A stretch of 64,000 bases of DNA from assembly GCA_014549065.1 (NCBI GenBank), contig JACDOX010000007.1, positions 3,098,141 through 3,162,140 on the forward strand, given 5' to 3'. Source of the DNA: Cardinalis cardinalis (lineage: Eukaryota > Chordata > Aves > Passeriformes > Cardinalidae). The notes below the pieces were generated by a model. The model was not told the origin of the DNA. It saw only the letters and a list, made by a program, of their open reading frames with translations, and made no database searches. Position 1 is the first letter of the stretch. The number at the start of each line of letters is the position of its first letter. The translations under genes and the position numbers were made by a program. This document shows, piece by piece, positions 35,901 through 49,200 of this stretch.

Positions 35901-38461
35901 TCAGCATAGTAGTGTTTTAGACTCTCCTCCAAAACACACNTGATGTGTTCACTGTCTCCCAAAACATCTCTGATTCCTGAGTAGCGTGACATGCAGTGAC
36001 ACGCTACTCATCTATTGGAGCTGCTGATTTTTACAGTTGTGTGTGCCTTGCCTTGTAGTACTCTGACACAGGTAAATAAACATCCACTGAACACATTTAA
36101 CAGCTTTCTCCTTGTATTTATCTAAAGCCTTTGTGGTCTGTTCTTGTTCCCTGACACAGGAGTTAATCAATGAGCCAAGCAAAGCTGCTTTGACATCTTG
36201 CTGCTGAAATGTAAAGCTGTAAAATACTTAGGAGGTGATCCAGCTTTCCTGGTTTAAGAAGCCTTAAGTCAAAATGTCTATAGGAGAACAATTCTTACCT
36301 TAAAGAGACTGAAATCATGCAGCATTGCATAGATGTAGTTACAGAAAGGTAACTACAAAATACCAAAATAGGTATTTTGGGTACCATTCAGTAAAAAATG
36401 TTAATTTGGCCAAAATCCACTTAAATTCTTTTTATTTTCTTGAGTGAGGGATTATATGTACTTGAAGATGTAAGTTTGAACAGATAGGTTTTAAGCAAGT
36501 GTGAGAATGAAGCTTGGTACCTATTCCATCTCTCAGATGTGTTTTGGATCTGCTGAGTTTACAGCAGGTCAATCAGTTCTTACACAGCCAGCCCTGCAAA
36601 GCCTGCCAGAGAGCTGTCAAATTAGGGGGGTTTTGTTGGGTTTTTTAATTTTTTTTTTAATCTTCCTTAATTAAGTTCCCACAGGAGAAAAGGTTTCCAT
36701 TTTTCAGCACCAGCAATTATAGCCTACTTTTTATTAAGCCATTTAAACTATACTGAAAAATGTGAAGTGGCTTGAGTGCTTCTGACTGGCTTCCTGATTA
36801 CAAATAGCATCGATTCTTGTCCCAAGTGCACTTGCAGTAGAAAAATAATTTGTTGTGAGCACCTTAGTTTATGAGTCTTGCCTACAGTAGGGATTTTTTA
36901 AGACAAAAATCCCCAGTCACTTCAAGTAAAACTGAGAAGATACATAGTTAATGTGCTGTTGAAAAAATGTGAGGTGCACNTAAGTTTTGTATTGGCAATA
37001 TATCGAAAATTAACATTTAGAGATGTGATCTCATTAGAGGGAAGGTAAAAGATCTAATTATGGGTGGGTTATTTTACATCAGTATTGTGATGCTAACAAC
37101 TCTAAAACAAAGAAATAATTTATTTTAATTTCTAAAATATGCATNATTGATTTCAAATATAGCCTAGATGCAAATTTACTGAAACAGAAGACGCCCTTCT
37201 TGTTGTCATGTGCAAAAGAAAAATTGCTCTTTAAATATAATTAAAATCCTCAGAGAAACTTGTTCAAATATTTNGTGACTTGCAGGTCTTGCTAAAGTGA
37301 TGCTGATTGTTTTTCAGATTCAGCAGCCTTCCAGCTTTGGGAGACATTTTTGCTGTGAGTGTTACGTGTTAACATAGATCTCTCATGACCACTGAGACCA
37401 AAATTTAAAATTAACAGGATGGTGGGTGTTTCTTCCAATTGTGATGACCACAGTACACAGGATATGCCGAGTATCTGGCAACTATAATGTCCTTCCTTTC
37501 TCCATATTTTAAAATATTTGTTAACACTGTCTTTCTGCACATGCTGAATATTCTGTGAAGAAAACCACATTAAATAAAAAGAGTAAAATATGTGGGGAGG
37601 AAGACAGGAGCAGAGGAAGAGGCAGATGACTTAAGGAGCAAGCTGGAAGGAAGAAAGGAGATGATTTCTAATGGCTGCAGGTAGACAGCTGGTCCCTGGC
37701 CTGCGCTGGTGCCATCTCTCTCAGCAGGACATGGGGAAATCNCTGGTGGTGACAGATGACAGTGGAGAAACTGGGTTTCACAGGGGACTGAGGGGAAGGA
37801 GTGTGAGCAAGGGAAAGATGTGACAGCTGAAGGTTGTGCTGGGACTTTTGGGCACGTTGTAACTCCCAGGACCTGGGGATCCACTTTGGCAATGCCCTCC
37901 AAGGCTGAGGATGTCGCCAATAGNGAAGTTGAGGTGAGATGCAGAAAACTGGGAGCAGTGAGGAAAAAGTGATTCGGGGCAGGCTGTTTATCTGAGTGGA
38001 GTTAGGGGGAGATGGGGAAAGGGATATAAGAGGGAAGTTAAAAAGGNGATCAGGAAAGCAAAAACCAAAGGATAAGAGACAGGTATGGAAGATAAGAAGG
38101 ATAGAAACTATGATACCTGGAGGTAGTTTCAGAGCAGCCCAGCGCTTGGCCACAAGCTCACAGCACCATTCAGGAGGTCTCAGCCCAACCTCCTGCCCAC
38201 AGCCCTGAAGTAAGACTTAGCTGCTGCTGGCTTTGTCCAGTTAATCTTGAAAAACTGCGGATCATCAATAGCAGGATGCCTAACCCATAATAGGTCATCT
38301 CACACACGCCAAATTTCATCCATGCGTCCACAGCCCGGATGGCTGGAGGCAGTGGGGTGCTTCCCTCCTCCAAGGAGCTGGACACAAGGGCATGAACCTC
38401 CCTTACCAAAACAGCAGAATATGGCAATGCAACCCTCCAAAACTGTGCTTGGCACGTCCCC
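29924..38461. other. Intergenic spacer, largely featureless
   Basis: AT-rich DNA without recognisable genes. It holds a perfect 11-bp-stem hairpin at 35978-36010 and a purine-rich plus-strand stretch at about 37570-38140, whose complement gives long pyrimidine-rich open frames that look fortuitous. Confidence 0.65.
35978..36010. repeat. Perfect inverted repeat, 11-bp arms
   Basis: TGAGTAGCGTG (35978-35988) and CACGCTACTCA (36000-36010) are exact reverse complements around an 11-base loop. Each arm carries a CpG, which is uncommon in this spacer. Confidence 0.8.
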
Positions 38462-38947
38462 TGTCACCATGATATTTTCTGAAAAATCCTCTTTGCCCAG
38501 AATTTTCTCCTGGGAAGCTAAGAAGCCTCAGAAAGGAATGAAAACAATAATTATCTGATTGCTGCTCCTGTGTTTGCTGCTTTGGAATGTGGTTTGGACA
38601 TTGCTCACCAATCGGTGAATGTTTGATTGGTTCCATGTGAAATGTTTTAACTTAATGACCAATCACCATCCAGCTGTGTCAGACTCTCTGCGTCAGTCAC
38701 AAGTTTTTATTATTCATTCTTGTTAAGCCTTCTGATGTATCCTTTCTCTTTCTTTAGTATAGTTTTAGCATAGCATTTTTTGAATAGAATAGAATAGAAT
38801 AGAATAGAATAGAATAGAATAGAATAGAATAGAATAGAATAGAATAGAATAGAATAGAATAGAATAGAATAATAAATCAGCCCTCTGAGAACAAGGAGTC
38901 AGATTCTCATCTCTTCCCTCNTCCTGGGGACCCTCACAAACACCACA
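38462..38947 (+). mobile_element. Solo LTR of an endogenous retrovirus, copy B (with internal microsatellite)
   Basis: Starts TGTCACC and ends CACCACA, flanked by a perfect 6-bp target-site duplication GTCCCC (38456-38461 and 38948-38953). It shares blocks with copy A at 5613-5989: TTTTCTGAAAAATCC, TTTCTCCTG, CAATAATTATCTG, TTTAGTATAGTTTTAGCA and GGAGTCAGATTCTCATC. A poly(A) signal lies at 38871-38876. A GAATA array fills the position where copy A has only a short TA tract. No retroviral interior flanks it. The 6-bp duplication fits an ERVK-like element. Confidence 0.88.
38782..38871 (+). repeat. (GAATA)18 perfect pentanucleotide microsatellite
   Basis: Ninety bases of uninterrupted GAATA, 18 units, lie inside the solo LTR just before its AATAAA. 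Perfect copies imply recent expansion and likely length polymorphism. Confidence 0.98.
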
Positions 38948-38953
38948 GTCCCC

Positions 38954-41900
38954 AATGACTATTTGAAAGCATCTTATCCTTTCTGCCCCTCCTTGTCCCC
39001 ATGTCTTAGGTCATATGATGGANACAGACACAGGGCAGGGGTTGTCAGAGATAAGTGACCATACAACTCAGGATCACCAAAAACTTGCCAAAGTTCACCT
39101 CNCTTTAGTACTTTGCATCAAGCCTTTCCTGCAAAACTAAGGGTAACATATAAGAAAGTGGTTTTAACCAGGATATGAGTCATTTATGCAAACCAGGCTG
39201 TCTATCCAGTGTTTCAACTTTAATAAATTGTGATCATTTCAAAACTTAACTCATTAAAAATTTTATTACCAAATTAATTAACAAATCATGTAATCACCCA
39301 GTTCTCTGCATTTGTCAGATTAACCAGGACTAGAGAGGCCCCATTTCCTTACATTTCATTTTTGATTGACTGTTTACACTAAAAACTCTGTGATCCCAAT
39401 GGCATCACCTCATCCTCAGGCAGCAAACTTTGTCATTTAACCCCAGGAAATATAATTTCTGCAGCCATAAGGCAGTAAAAGAACTAAAGAGGTCAGAGAG
39501 TCTAGGTCCTGCATCAAGGCCAGGGAAAATTACNTGTAAAAATAAATTGCCTAACCTGAAGACCTTTGGTTGTTTTAGCTCCACAACCACCCATGCAGGC
39601 TCTTCCACTGCTTCATATCCTTGGGATGTCACTGCAGCACAGTTGGACCTGCAGTCCCCAAATGTCCTCTGATCCTCCCCTGTGCAGTGGCAATACACAG
39701 TGACTCCTGCCCAACTGTACCACTTTTCTTTTATCACTGTGATAAAAGTCATCCCTACCTCAAATTTCTCAACATTTTTNAATTCTAACCTTGTTCCTCT
39801 CTGCTCACATCTTCTTGTGGCCAAGAAAATCACCTTGAGCTGGGTGTAAATTAGCTGCTCTCTAATCTGGTGTGAGCAGCACCAGTGAAATTGTGGCTGG
39901 GTTCTCTCCATGCCAGCCTCCNACAGGAATTCTGTGTCCACACAGACTCTGCCAGTGCTCTGATGCTCTTCAGGGCATTCTTTAATGAATTTTCCTGTGT
40001 AGCTATCTAGTTGTTTTTACAAATAGTGTCAAACTTAGTATTCCAAAACCTTTTTTCCCACTGCCAAATTCATTTGACAATAGTCCATAATTTCATAATT
40101 ATTCAGGGGGAATAATACAGAATTCTGATGCCAAAAGTGGCAGTTCTTAAAAAAATAGTAAAAGGTTGGTTAAGGCATTTTGTGCCTAGGTATGATACTC
40201 CATTTAAGAGGTAGCCATTTTCTATCCAGNATATCAAACTAAATGTAGAGGTGTATTTAGTGCAAAACTTTGTTTCTGATTTTAAAGAGTTACTTTGAGG
40301 GTGGATTTTTTGATGGTTGATGTGTGGATTTGTTTTGGATTGGTTTTTTTTCTGGCTTTGTTTTTGTTTTGTTTTTGTTTTGTTTTGTTTTGTTTGGGTG
40401 GTTTGGGGTTTTGGGTTTTTTTTTTGCTTGATTGGTTGGTTTGGTTTGGTCGATTGCTGGGATTTTTTTTTCATGGCAAAGAGTTCTGTTATTTTCACTT
40501 TGACTTCATGGAGTTCCAGACAACAATAAGCTTCTCTTTTCTTCCCCTCCCAAAGTGTCTGTTCCAAAGAATGAAGAAACAACTACTTGTACTGTGCCAG
40601 CACTTTAGATATGTAGAATAATNTGTAGTTGACATATTTCATCACTAGAGGGAAATCATTACAGTGCTCTTCTCAGCAATGCTGGTAGGCACACTGTTCT
40701 CTAGAGTTGCAAAATGTGCAACAGGTTTCAGCTGGGATACAAAAGCCAGNACCTGCCCCAGGCCCTGTTCCAGCCCTCACATCCCTGAGGGTGATCTACA
40801 TTCCTATGACAAAGACAGAAATGAAAGAGAAATGCTAACAAGGGAGCAAACCTGATTTTCAGTGCTGTCTCTTTGGGATTTATAGTACATTTTACCTTTG
40901 ACTTAATTTGGTGCAAGTCAAAGTGAGTCAGTNGGAGAATTTCTAGTGTAAATGTTTAATTTCAAGATAATTTTGACTTCTGTCTCCAGAAACACCATTT
41001 ACACTGTTTTTACAGTGACTTTCTGAGGTGAAGCACTACAGAAATAAGTATTGCATATGTACCTGGCATTAATTAAGTATTCAGTCAAATACGCATTTTT
41101 AATGGGAGAGTTGCCACAAATCAATTCTTACTTTTTTTTCCCTTTTAAAATAGTTCTATGTTCCTTAATCTTCAAATATTTAATCAAATTATCAAGATAT
41201 TTCAAATCCTGAACTTGATGCTATGAATGAAAGAAATAATAGAGATTTCTGAGTGATTTCTCGATAGACAAATCCTTACTTTTCCACCCATGCTTTCANG
41301 GCTTTTGTTTTGCTTTGCTTTCTTCTCTGTTACAGTACTACACACCAGTAACTACTTTGCTGCTCTGGCATCCTACTCACAGATGCTGAAAGATGGAATA
41401 AATCTTTGGATTGACACAAGGTTACATTGACTTATACTGGGGTCACCCTAAGTTCTGATCAGGCTTCTATATAATTTCCCAATTATATTGTTCCTTTAAC
41501 CCACTGCAAAGTCATTTTCACCTCCTTACAAAACTTTCTTTGAATGCAGTTGAGGATTAGATTGCAAAATTTTCAGGCCTCTCACAGATGANTGCCTGAA
41601 CCTAAGCCTCATTAAACCCTCAGAGATCAGACTGAAGAAACACTTGCTGTAATTCTAGTTTCTAACAGCTGTCAAAATCCATCCAACTTCCAAAGTTTCT
41701 TATTCTGTTCCAAAATACTGGAGTTTTGGAACAGAAAAAAAACCTGGAGCTCTGTGTTTGCATGTTGAAAAACCAACATGCANTAATACATTATGTGTCC
41801 TAGGGGGCTTTGTCTCCTAATGGTGTTTCATCTCCTATGAACAAATACTTCAGCACACATATTATGGCCATTTAAAATGGCTTAGATGGGTTTTAGGTTC

Positions 41901-42530
41901 TATTCCTAGATAACAGCAGCTAGCAGAGAGAAGAACAAGAGGAATGAGAACAGGAAAAGAGGGAGGAAAATAAAAAAAATAGGGAGATTGTAATCAGGTA
42001 ACCAGCAACAGCTGATGAAGTCACACTGGTGGAGATACCAACAACCTGCTTCCACACTGTCTTAGGCCACNACCTCTGTCTTGTTGCTGTGGGTCACTTT
42101 TTGCTGTGCAGGCAAGAAGGATTTCTAAATTTACCTGTTTTGGAGTGAGAAAAAAAAAAAAAGAAGAATTCAGGCCTCTTTCTTGATTTTTCCCTCCAAA
42201 AAATAAGTATCTTGGGAAAAATGAATTTAACTTGCAGAAATCTTAGAATAGTGGCCCTTTATTCACATGGGTTGGCTGAACTGTATCCAATGTAATTGTT
42301 TTCAATGCTTTAGAATTGAATTCAGAATTTAAAATTTAAATGCTCTATAATTGCAAGATAAATAATTTTCTCTACTCACTGATTTAGCCAAAGTGCCCAA
42401 TGACAAATTTCACAGTGATGCTTTAGGTATAAAACTTATATCCTTAGCCTGGAGCCAAGGAGTAAAGTCTTTCAGTATTGTTTACATACACATGTGCACA
42501 AACTCATAGAGAAACCTCAGTCACAAGGAT
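38954..42530. other. Intergenic spacer with low-complexity DNA
   Basis: No gene recognised. A 178-codon minus-strand open frame at 39941-39405 has no motif I know. A T/G-rich simple tract lies at 40310-40460. The rest is AT-rich and stop-dense. Confidence 0.6.
40310..40460 (+). repeat. T/G-rich low-complexity tract
   Basis: Runs of TTTTG and TTTTTG units with GGTTTGGGG interruptions, an imperfect (TTTTG)n-type simple repeat. It produces long spurious open frames on both strands. Confidence 0.8.
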
Positions 42531-42680
42531 CCTCCTGATCTCATCTGGTCTGATCCTGCTCAAAGCAGGGCCAACCTTGAAGTTAGAGTCAATGTTAAAA
42601 TTAGATCGGATCGCTCAGGGTCATGTGTAGTCAAGTTCTGATTATCTCCAAGGATGGAGATATATGCTCTTTCCATAACA
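42531..42680 (-). mobile_element. CR1 fragment (3' UTR region)
   Basis: CTGCTCAAAGCAGGGCCAAC, then GCTCAGGGTCATG and then TATCTCCAAGGATGGAGAT are the characteristic antisense CR1 3' UTR blocks in their usual order. The ends are approximate and the copy is diverged. Confidence 0.8.
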
Positions 42681-43839
42681 AACAAGTGGCTTAGATCTAG
42701 AGCAAAGACAGCTCAAGGACTTAACCTTTTGGGGTTTATCTGCAAAATAAATTAAGGACACTAGTGGAAGGGATCATGTAAAAGCATAAACACTTCATTC
42801 CATTCACTAAACCCAGACCTGGGCTTCAACTATGACCCACTGCTCTGANGATTCATTTTGCTTTTTCAATTCCAGTGTTTTACTCTCCTGCTAATATCAC
42901 AAAAATCATAGGTATTTTACCCCTTGGAGAAAAAATTATTTACATTGTAGGCAATTTAAGGGTTAAACTTAAAATAGTGTCCAGACGTTTCCTTTTAGGT
43001 TCCCTCTCACCCACAGATGCTAAAACACTTCTTTTACTGATTGATAGATCCTGGCAATCAAACAGTCCAAAGTTTTATTGGCAGGACTGAACTCTTTTGC
43101 ACTTTTTCAATGATGAACCTTTACAGAGAGCAATAAAAGTAATTAGTTAGCCTTTTAAATAAATTACCTGGGCAAAAATGTCTTTTTCACCACCTCAGAG
43201 TTATCAGTAAGCAAAATAATAAAATCAATTGGTGAAAATATGTTTGTTTCAAGGTAAGTTTCAAAATGTGACATTTGATCAGTTCTACATCTATTTTGGA
43301 AAGCTATGATATTGATACTTTACATTAAAAAATATAATTATATAAAACTATAATTGTTTTGAGAAAAAGCACAGACAATGTTTTGAACACACAAAATATT
43401 GAATAGTTATGTTAATTTTTTTCAGATAGCTAAGATGAAGTAAAATATAGGATGAGACTGAAAAACAAAGGCTGGTGTAACTTATGTCAGAGTAATTTCA
43501 GATGTTCTTTATCCTGCTAAATGTCTTTCTGTTCACCAGTGAAGATTGCTGAGCCCATGGAGACACTGTTCTGTCTCTGTTCTTCATCCATCACAGTCAT
43601 GGCCGCTGCAAAATTCTCACATATGAAGATGGGCTTGTATTAATGTGCTGATTGGTAAAATGGGCTATATACCAACCTGGCACAAAGCTGACACCTCCAG
43701 CAGAATGGGGCTAAATCCACCAGTCCCTGTCTTTCAGAGCTATTAGGATCAGCTGTATGCTTTAGAGAATTTTTTCCCCAAATGAGGGATTTCCTCAGAT
43801 TTCTCCTCCCTTTACCTGCCTCTCATCTCTTAGAAGAAA

Positions 43840-43881
43840 AGTTCAGCCAAGTTTATACCAAGTTCAGCCAAGTTTATACCA
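43840..43881 (+). repeat. Perfect 21-bp tandem duplication
   Basis: The unit AGTTCAGCCAAGTTTATACC plus A occurs at 43840-43860 and again immediately at 43861-43881 with no mismatch. Confidence 0.95.
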
Positions 43882-44323
43882 AGGCTATTCTAGATCATGC
43901 CCTCAGGGACTTTACACAAAAGAAAATCTATTTTATGGTTCCTATAACCCAGATGTCGATCTGCTCAGCCTGGTTAATTCCTGGGAATTCTCTGGAAACA
44001 CATATAGATGCTACTGCAGCCATTCAGAAAACTGAAGTCAGGNGGGAAAGGTTTTTTGTGGATACTTAGAGGCAGCACTTAGGCATGGGTTTTAGGACCC
44101 TTNGTTTTGGACATTGGGTAATACTTTTGTCTGGCTTCTAATACCCTCAGCAACAGCACACCAGCAACAGGAAATANAAGATCAAGGCCCAGGCTCCCAC
44201 TGCACAGACCTAGTCCAGGCAGCTCTGCTCATCTCAAGGGTGGCACTACACCCACAGCAGCAGCCAGACTACCTGCAGAGAATGAGCATATCCAAGGAGG
44301 CCACTGCCCACTGACACAGCCCC

Positions 44324-44356
44324 CCATGGAGTGCTCACTCCGTGCTCACTCCATGG
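44324..44356. repeat. Inverted repeat with 10-bp arms
   Basis: CCATGGAGTG (44324-44333) and CACTCCATGG (44347-44356) are exact reverse complements. The interval also holds two adjacent copies of GTGCTCACTCC. Confidence 0.8.
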
Positions 44357-46246
44357 AGCAGTGGTCAAGTGAGACAGCTTCATGATGAGATGACTGCAAA
44401 CCAGGNAAGTCACTCCTGTAACCCCAGCTGGCTTCTCTCTGCTAGCCTGGGCCTCTTGTGGACTGGAATTGCAATCAGCTTCTCTTGTCCTGCCTTCCAG
44501 GCAGAATATCAGCACATCAACACATCACTACACTGAAGCCTGATCCTAAATCCGTCCTTTAACAAGGCCTCATTTCTTATTTACCTGAATAAAGGCAGCC
44601 CTTCATCTGAACCTAACCCTAGCCTAAGCTCAGTCTGTGCCATACTGTCCTCAAGCTGTTTGCATTCCATTTTCCTCTTGGGACATCAGAATTCAGCTAT
44701 CACCCACCAAAGCATTTGTCCTGTGCTCAGTCTCTAGCTTCCTAAACCTAAAACTACAAAATGCAGCATCAGTCATAATCTCACCAAAATATCCCCCACT
44801 TAGAAATTGGGTTGATCAAGAAATGAAATGGGATAAAGTTAAGAATACAAGTTACTGAAACAATAGCTAAGATTGTTATGAAATTAATGAATTTTTCCCT
44901 CTTGCCCAACCATATTAAAATTTTCTGCCTGCAAAAACTTGGTCATCAAACCCAGAAAGGGTCTCATGCTTCTTTACAAAGTTGACATGGCAAGGGGATG
45001 CTGGCACGTGACCCATGCTGAACATAAGCCAAAACAGAGAGAAAATAGCATTATCTGATATTGCCAGAGCAAAATTCATCTTGCTACCTCTGACAGAGGG
45101 CAACATTTTTCAAAACAGCTCCAGCCCTCTCTGCCTCTCTTTGAGGACACCATGATTTGGTGGCTCCTGACAGAGGAGAGCCAAAAGGGTTGGGACTTTA
45201 AGTATGGACCTGAGGCTACAGGGAAGGTCTGCCTTCAGACAGGGCCTCCACCATGGTGGGAGAGCACTGCCCCAGTGCCAAGGGATGAGCTGACAGAGCC
45301 ATAACTNAAGAGTGTTGGAAAGACACCAGGGGCTGNCCAGCAGGCTGGCACCTACTGGGGNCTCCGGNCAAGCCTGGACTCGCTCTCTTGCGAGGGCTCC
45401 CACACCAGCCATCCCATGGGGGATGGTTTGCTGGGTCAGGGGCTCATCCCAAGAGAATGTGGAGCTCCAGGAAGAACCTGAGGACACATGCATGTGGAGC
45501 CATGGGCTTAAGCTGGGTATCAGACCCTGCAAAGCCCAGTGCAGGAAGCGACTGAGCTGGCCAGGGTTCACTGGGCTGAACTGGGGCCTGCTCTCTGTAA
45601 TTAGTATCAAAATATTTCAGCACTTAAGGCTACATAGGATGGCTAGACCAGGATTAGGTTTGGGATAATTTTTCAGGACACCATAAGTACCCAGGTTTAA
45701 AAAATGTATTGTCCAGCACACCCTGCAGGTTGCAGCCCCTTAGCCAGCACAGCTCCTGCAGGTAACAGGACACAAGGTTTTGCTTTGGCTCTGTAGAACT
45801 TTGGGATGGAAGTTTTGCTTTGCNTGAATTTGCCTAGACCTGCACGAGGCTTTCCTTTTACTTGGTTTGGTTCNTTGCTTTTACAGCCATTTTTCTAATG
45901 ACCAAGTAGCTACAGTGAACTTGCATTGCTTGCCTTCCAAGGATATAACCATGGCTTTTACACAGAGAGTAGCAACGTGCNGCTCTTGTGTGGAGAGTGA
46001 AACTTTTACAATCTTTGCAGAATGATGCAATGAAGGCCTGGTATAAGAGAAGAGGCTGCAAAAGTGGGATTCTAAGAATTGCTGTAGAGGAGTATAGGCA
46101 CAGGATGTTGGAGACAGGGCATGGGCTGATGCTGAGCACTGCAGGGCTATAACCAGCACACCAGTGGTGAGCAACACAAGTGCTGACCTGGAAGCTGAAC
46201 AAAATCCATCTTAGGAGTAATGAAAATTAAAAAAAAAAAAAAAAAA

Positions 46247-46261
46247 NNNNNNNNNNNNNNN
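46247..46261. other. Assembly gap (15 N)
   Basis: Unresolved bases inside a poly(A) run, most likely a homopolymer of uncertain length. Confidence 0.95.
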
Positions 46262-49200
46262 AAAAATAAAATAACAAGTCTCTAACATAGCTAAAATGTA
46301 CCATATATAGTAAATTCAGATGTAACATCAAACTTCAGACCAATGAAGGAAGAAAAAAAGCACAAAAGGTCTTGGAAAATATCAGTATGACCTTAAGTGG
46401 AACCTAGAGGAGGAGGAAGAAACCACCACCACCNTCACCATACTTATCCCATTGAAGAATTCTGAATGCTGTTGCCTGGCCATAGCCACTCGCCCCAGGC
46501 TGAAGCCATTGGCCCAAAGGAACAGTGGCAGAGTGAGTGGGACACCAGAGGAAAGGGGANGAGCCTACACCATGTGTGCATAATAGTTTTGACTGTACTA
46601 TTATTACTGAGGCTTTCCATAAATAATTTTGAAAAACAAACAAACAAATTAACTTGCAGAATAGCAACTTTTCTATTAGTCTGGTAAGACTTCAGTTACA
46701 CTAATGCTAAATTCTTGGTTAAAGCTGGAGTCAGAGTTTGGTTGAAGGTTGGATTCATAGCTCAGGTTTGGAGGGTTTTTCCAGAAGAGCTTGGGTTGCA
46801 AAAGGACTGTCAGGTGTGGCTGAGCTAAACCCATGTCATTCTCTGTAATCCCTCTACATCTGCAGCTCCATTTTTGCATCCCTGACTCCAACAAAAGCGT
46901 TGATCCCTGTTCAGTGATCCTGTGCAGAGGCAAAGCTCAGCAACCCTTGCAGGCATCAGCTGACAACTTAACCTACCACCACCTTTTTTAAATTATCAGT
47001 TGCCATAGTATATCCNAAATTCCAGCTGTGGCCAGGTTGTGGGCTCAGGCTTGCAGACACCTGTGAGTAGCAGTAGGCTGGAGCGGAGTCTGACTGGTAC
47101 CACCAGCACTCCCACAGCTTCCCAGCTGCTCTGCTGCTTCTGCCTAAATCTGGAGGCTTGGAGCTTAGTAAAGGCTGATGCTGGGCCAATAGGCAGGGAA
47201 ATGGAGAGAGGCTTCCCATGGAGACCTCAAAACAGCTCACTGTCCCCAAAGCAGTCTCAGCTTTCCCTTGGGCTTCCTGCTCTCTGGTGTCTCTGAACTT
47301 GGCTTTGGTCAAAAGGAATACATAACTCTGAACGTTTTTCCTTCCAGTTTGGATACTGGAGCTTGACAATGGCTCTTAGGCAACAGAAATAGTTAATTAA
47401 GCTGTGAACTTCTGAATGGGGTTGTCATGCAACAGGGTCAATTTAACTCTTTTGCCTTGGACTCTGTCCCGAGACTGTTGCCTTCACATAGTCCAGAAAG
47501 ACACAAAGTTCAAGTAAACAAAAGATTATTGGTCTGCTTGGGCAACTGGGAAGGACAGGAAAGATAAATTAAACTGCCTGGGTAACCATAAAAAGATTGA
47601 TTGTAGCTACTAGTGCAGGGATAGAGAAAGGATAAGAGGTTTATCCAAGTTTTGTGGTGACAAAAGATAGAAAAGACAACAAGAACAAAGCCTTTTCCAC
47701 TTGTATTTATATGAAAATCATTCAGCACATAGACACTGAGTTAAAAAACTTACTGAACATGTAGGAGGGAAAAATTTCTTATAATTTCTCTTTTTAAAAA
47801 GAACTCAAAACCAAATGTAAAGACCATGCTTACTTAAAAAAAGATCAATCACCTTATATTCTTTTCTGTTTATACTCTACAGGTTTAAAAATAGTTTTCT
47901 AAGATTAAAACTTTTTTTTGACCCATCCTTACACTGAAAAAAAATAGATCTTAAGGGGTTTTTCCACTTTTTTTTTAATCATTAAATGTTTTAGTAAATA
48001 GTAATTTTTTACAGAAGAAAAGATAACACTACTGTGATTCAAAATGTTAGTTTCATTACTTCTCTGCAGTTAATCCCACATAAAGCCTGACATAACTATA
48101 TTTCTCATCCCCACAGAAAACCTTTCTGACTGTTAATCAACTTAACAAGACGCCTGCAAGGATCCCAGCATACGGTCCCTTAGCACAACTTGGTGATGCC
48201 CTGCTTCTGAGGTCACTGAATTTCTCCTCATTAACATCTACTTGCATGACACGGCTGATCCTGGCTCATCTTCAAAAGAACCCCTCAAAGCCCTCAGGGA
48301 ACTGTTTGCTCTGAGAGCTTAGCAGCCTTCAGAGGTGCCTGTGGAAGGAGTGTTGCAAATAAAGCCCTACCAGCAGAAAGGGAAGAATTACAGACACACA
48401 AGAGACAGCCCTGAGCCATCACCCTTGTGACCCAACCCGCTACAGCCAGGTGTGTTTAAAAACCTTCAGCTGCAGCTTTTAAACCCCTGGNCACAGAGGA
48501 GTCAGTGAATGCCTTCAGCCAACACACCAGGGCTGGCAAGCATCGTGAAAACACACAATGCATGATATGANTCTTCTGTGGTGGGTGTGCAGCACTTTTT
48601 CCTCCTCTGAACCATGACTACTTAAAAACAACAAAATCCACTAGGAATGTAAGCATCTTCCAAAACCTCCCCTGGACACAGACCAAGCCCCTCCATGGCT
48701 TGGAGCCCTGTTATTTCAGCAAGGTCAGAGGAAGCTAGCCTGAACTTATGATCAAGAAGCATTTGGACCAGCATTTGTTAAAGGCAGTTTCCTTCTGCCT
48801 CTGTCTAACTTTCCATTAAAGGCGCAGCAAAATTAGGAAAGTGGGACTGAGTGGGGTGTTTACATAGATCCCCCAGGTGCCCCTGCCCATGGCATGCTCT
48901 GCATCACCCTGCTGGGGACAGAAAAGCTTTGAAAGAAGAAACTGCAGCAGAACTCACAAAAGCCATGTAATCCCATATGGTACAGATGCAAAGGAAAAAA
49001 TTAATGAATCAGCTCAACCTCTTAGAAAACCTTTTGTTCCTTACTGCTCACATTGTCTGGCAACAGAACAGCACTACGTTTGGGCTGCGTTCTTTGTCTT
49101 GACTGTATTTTGGCACAGCTACAAAACCCAGACACAGGTTTTGCTCCACNGGAGAAGGCATTAAGGACTCAAAAGAATGTGGGAGAGAGCTAATCATTCT

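Larger units (their letters stand above)
42681..46246. other. Intergenic spacer
   Basis: No gene recognised. It contains a 21-bp tandem duplication (43840-43881), a hairpin with 10-bp arms (44324-44356) and a GC-rich patch (45120-45600) open on both strands without known motifs. It ends in an A-run against an assembly gap. Confidence 0.6.

Noticed and set aside
37570..38153. Overlapping minus-strand frames of 116 and 161 codons
   Set aside because: They lie in purine-rich DNA whose complement is pyrimidine-rich and so poor in stop codons. The predicted proteins are low-complexity.
40103..40621. Long frames on both strands
   Set aside because: Produced by the T/G-rich simple repeat. The predicted proteins are Lys/Gln- or Phe/Gly-rich low complexity.
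45110..45668. 166-codon minus and 118-codon plus frames
   Set aside because: They overlap each other in a GC-rich patch with several Ns and no known motif; more likely part of an old repeat.
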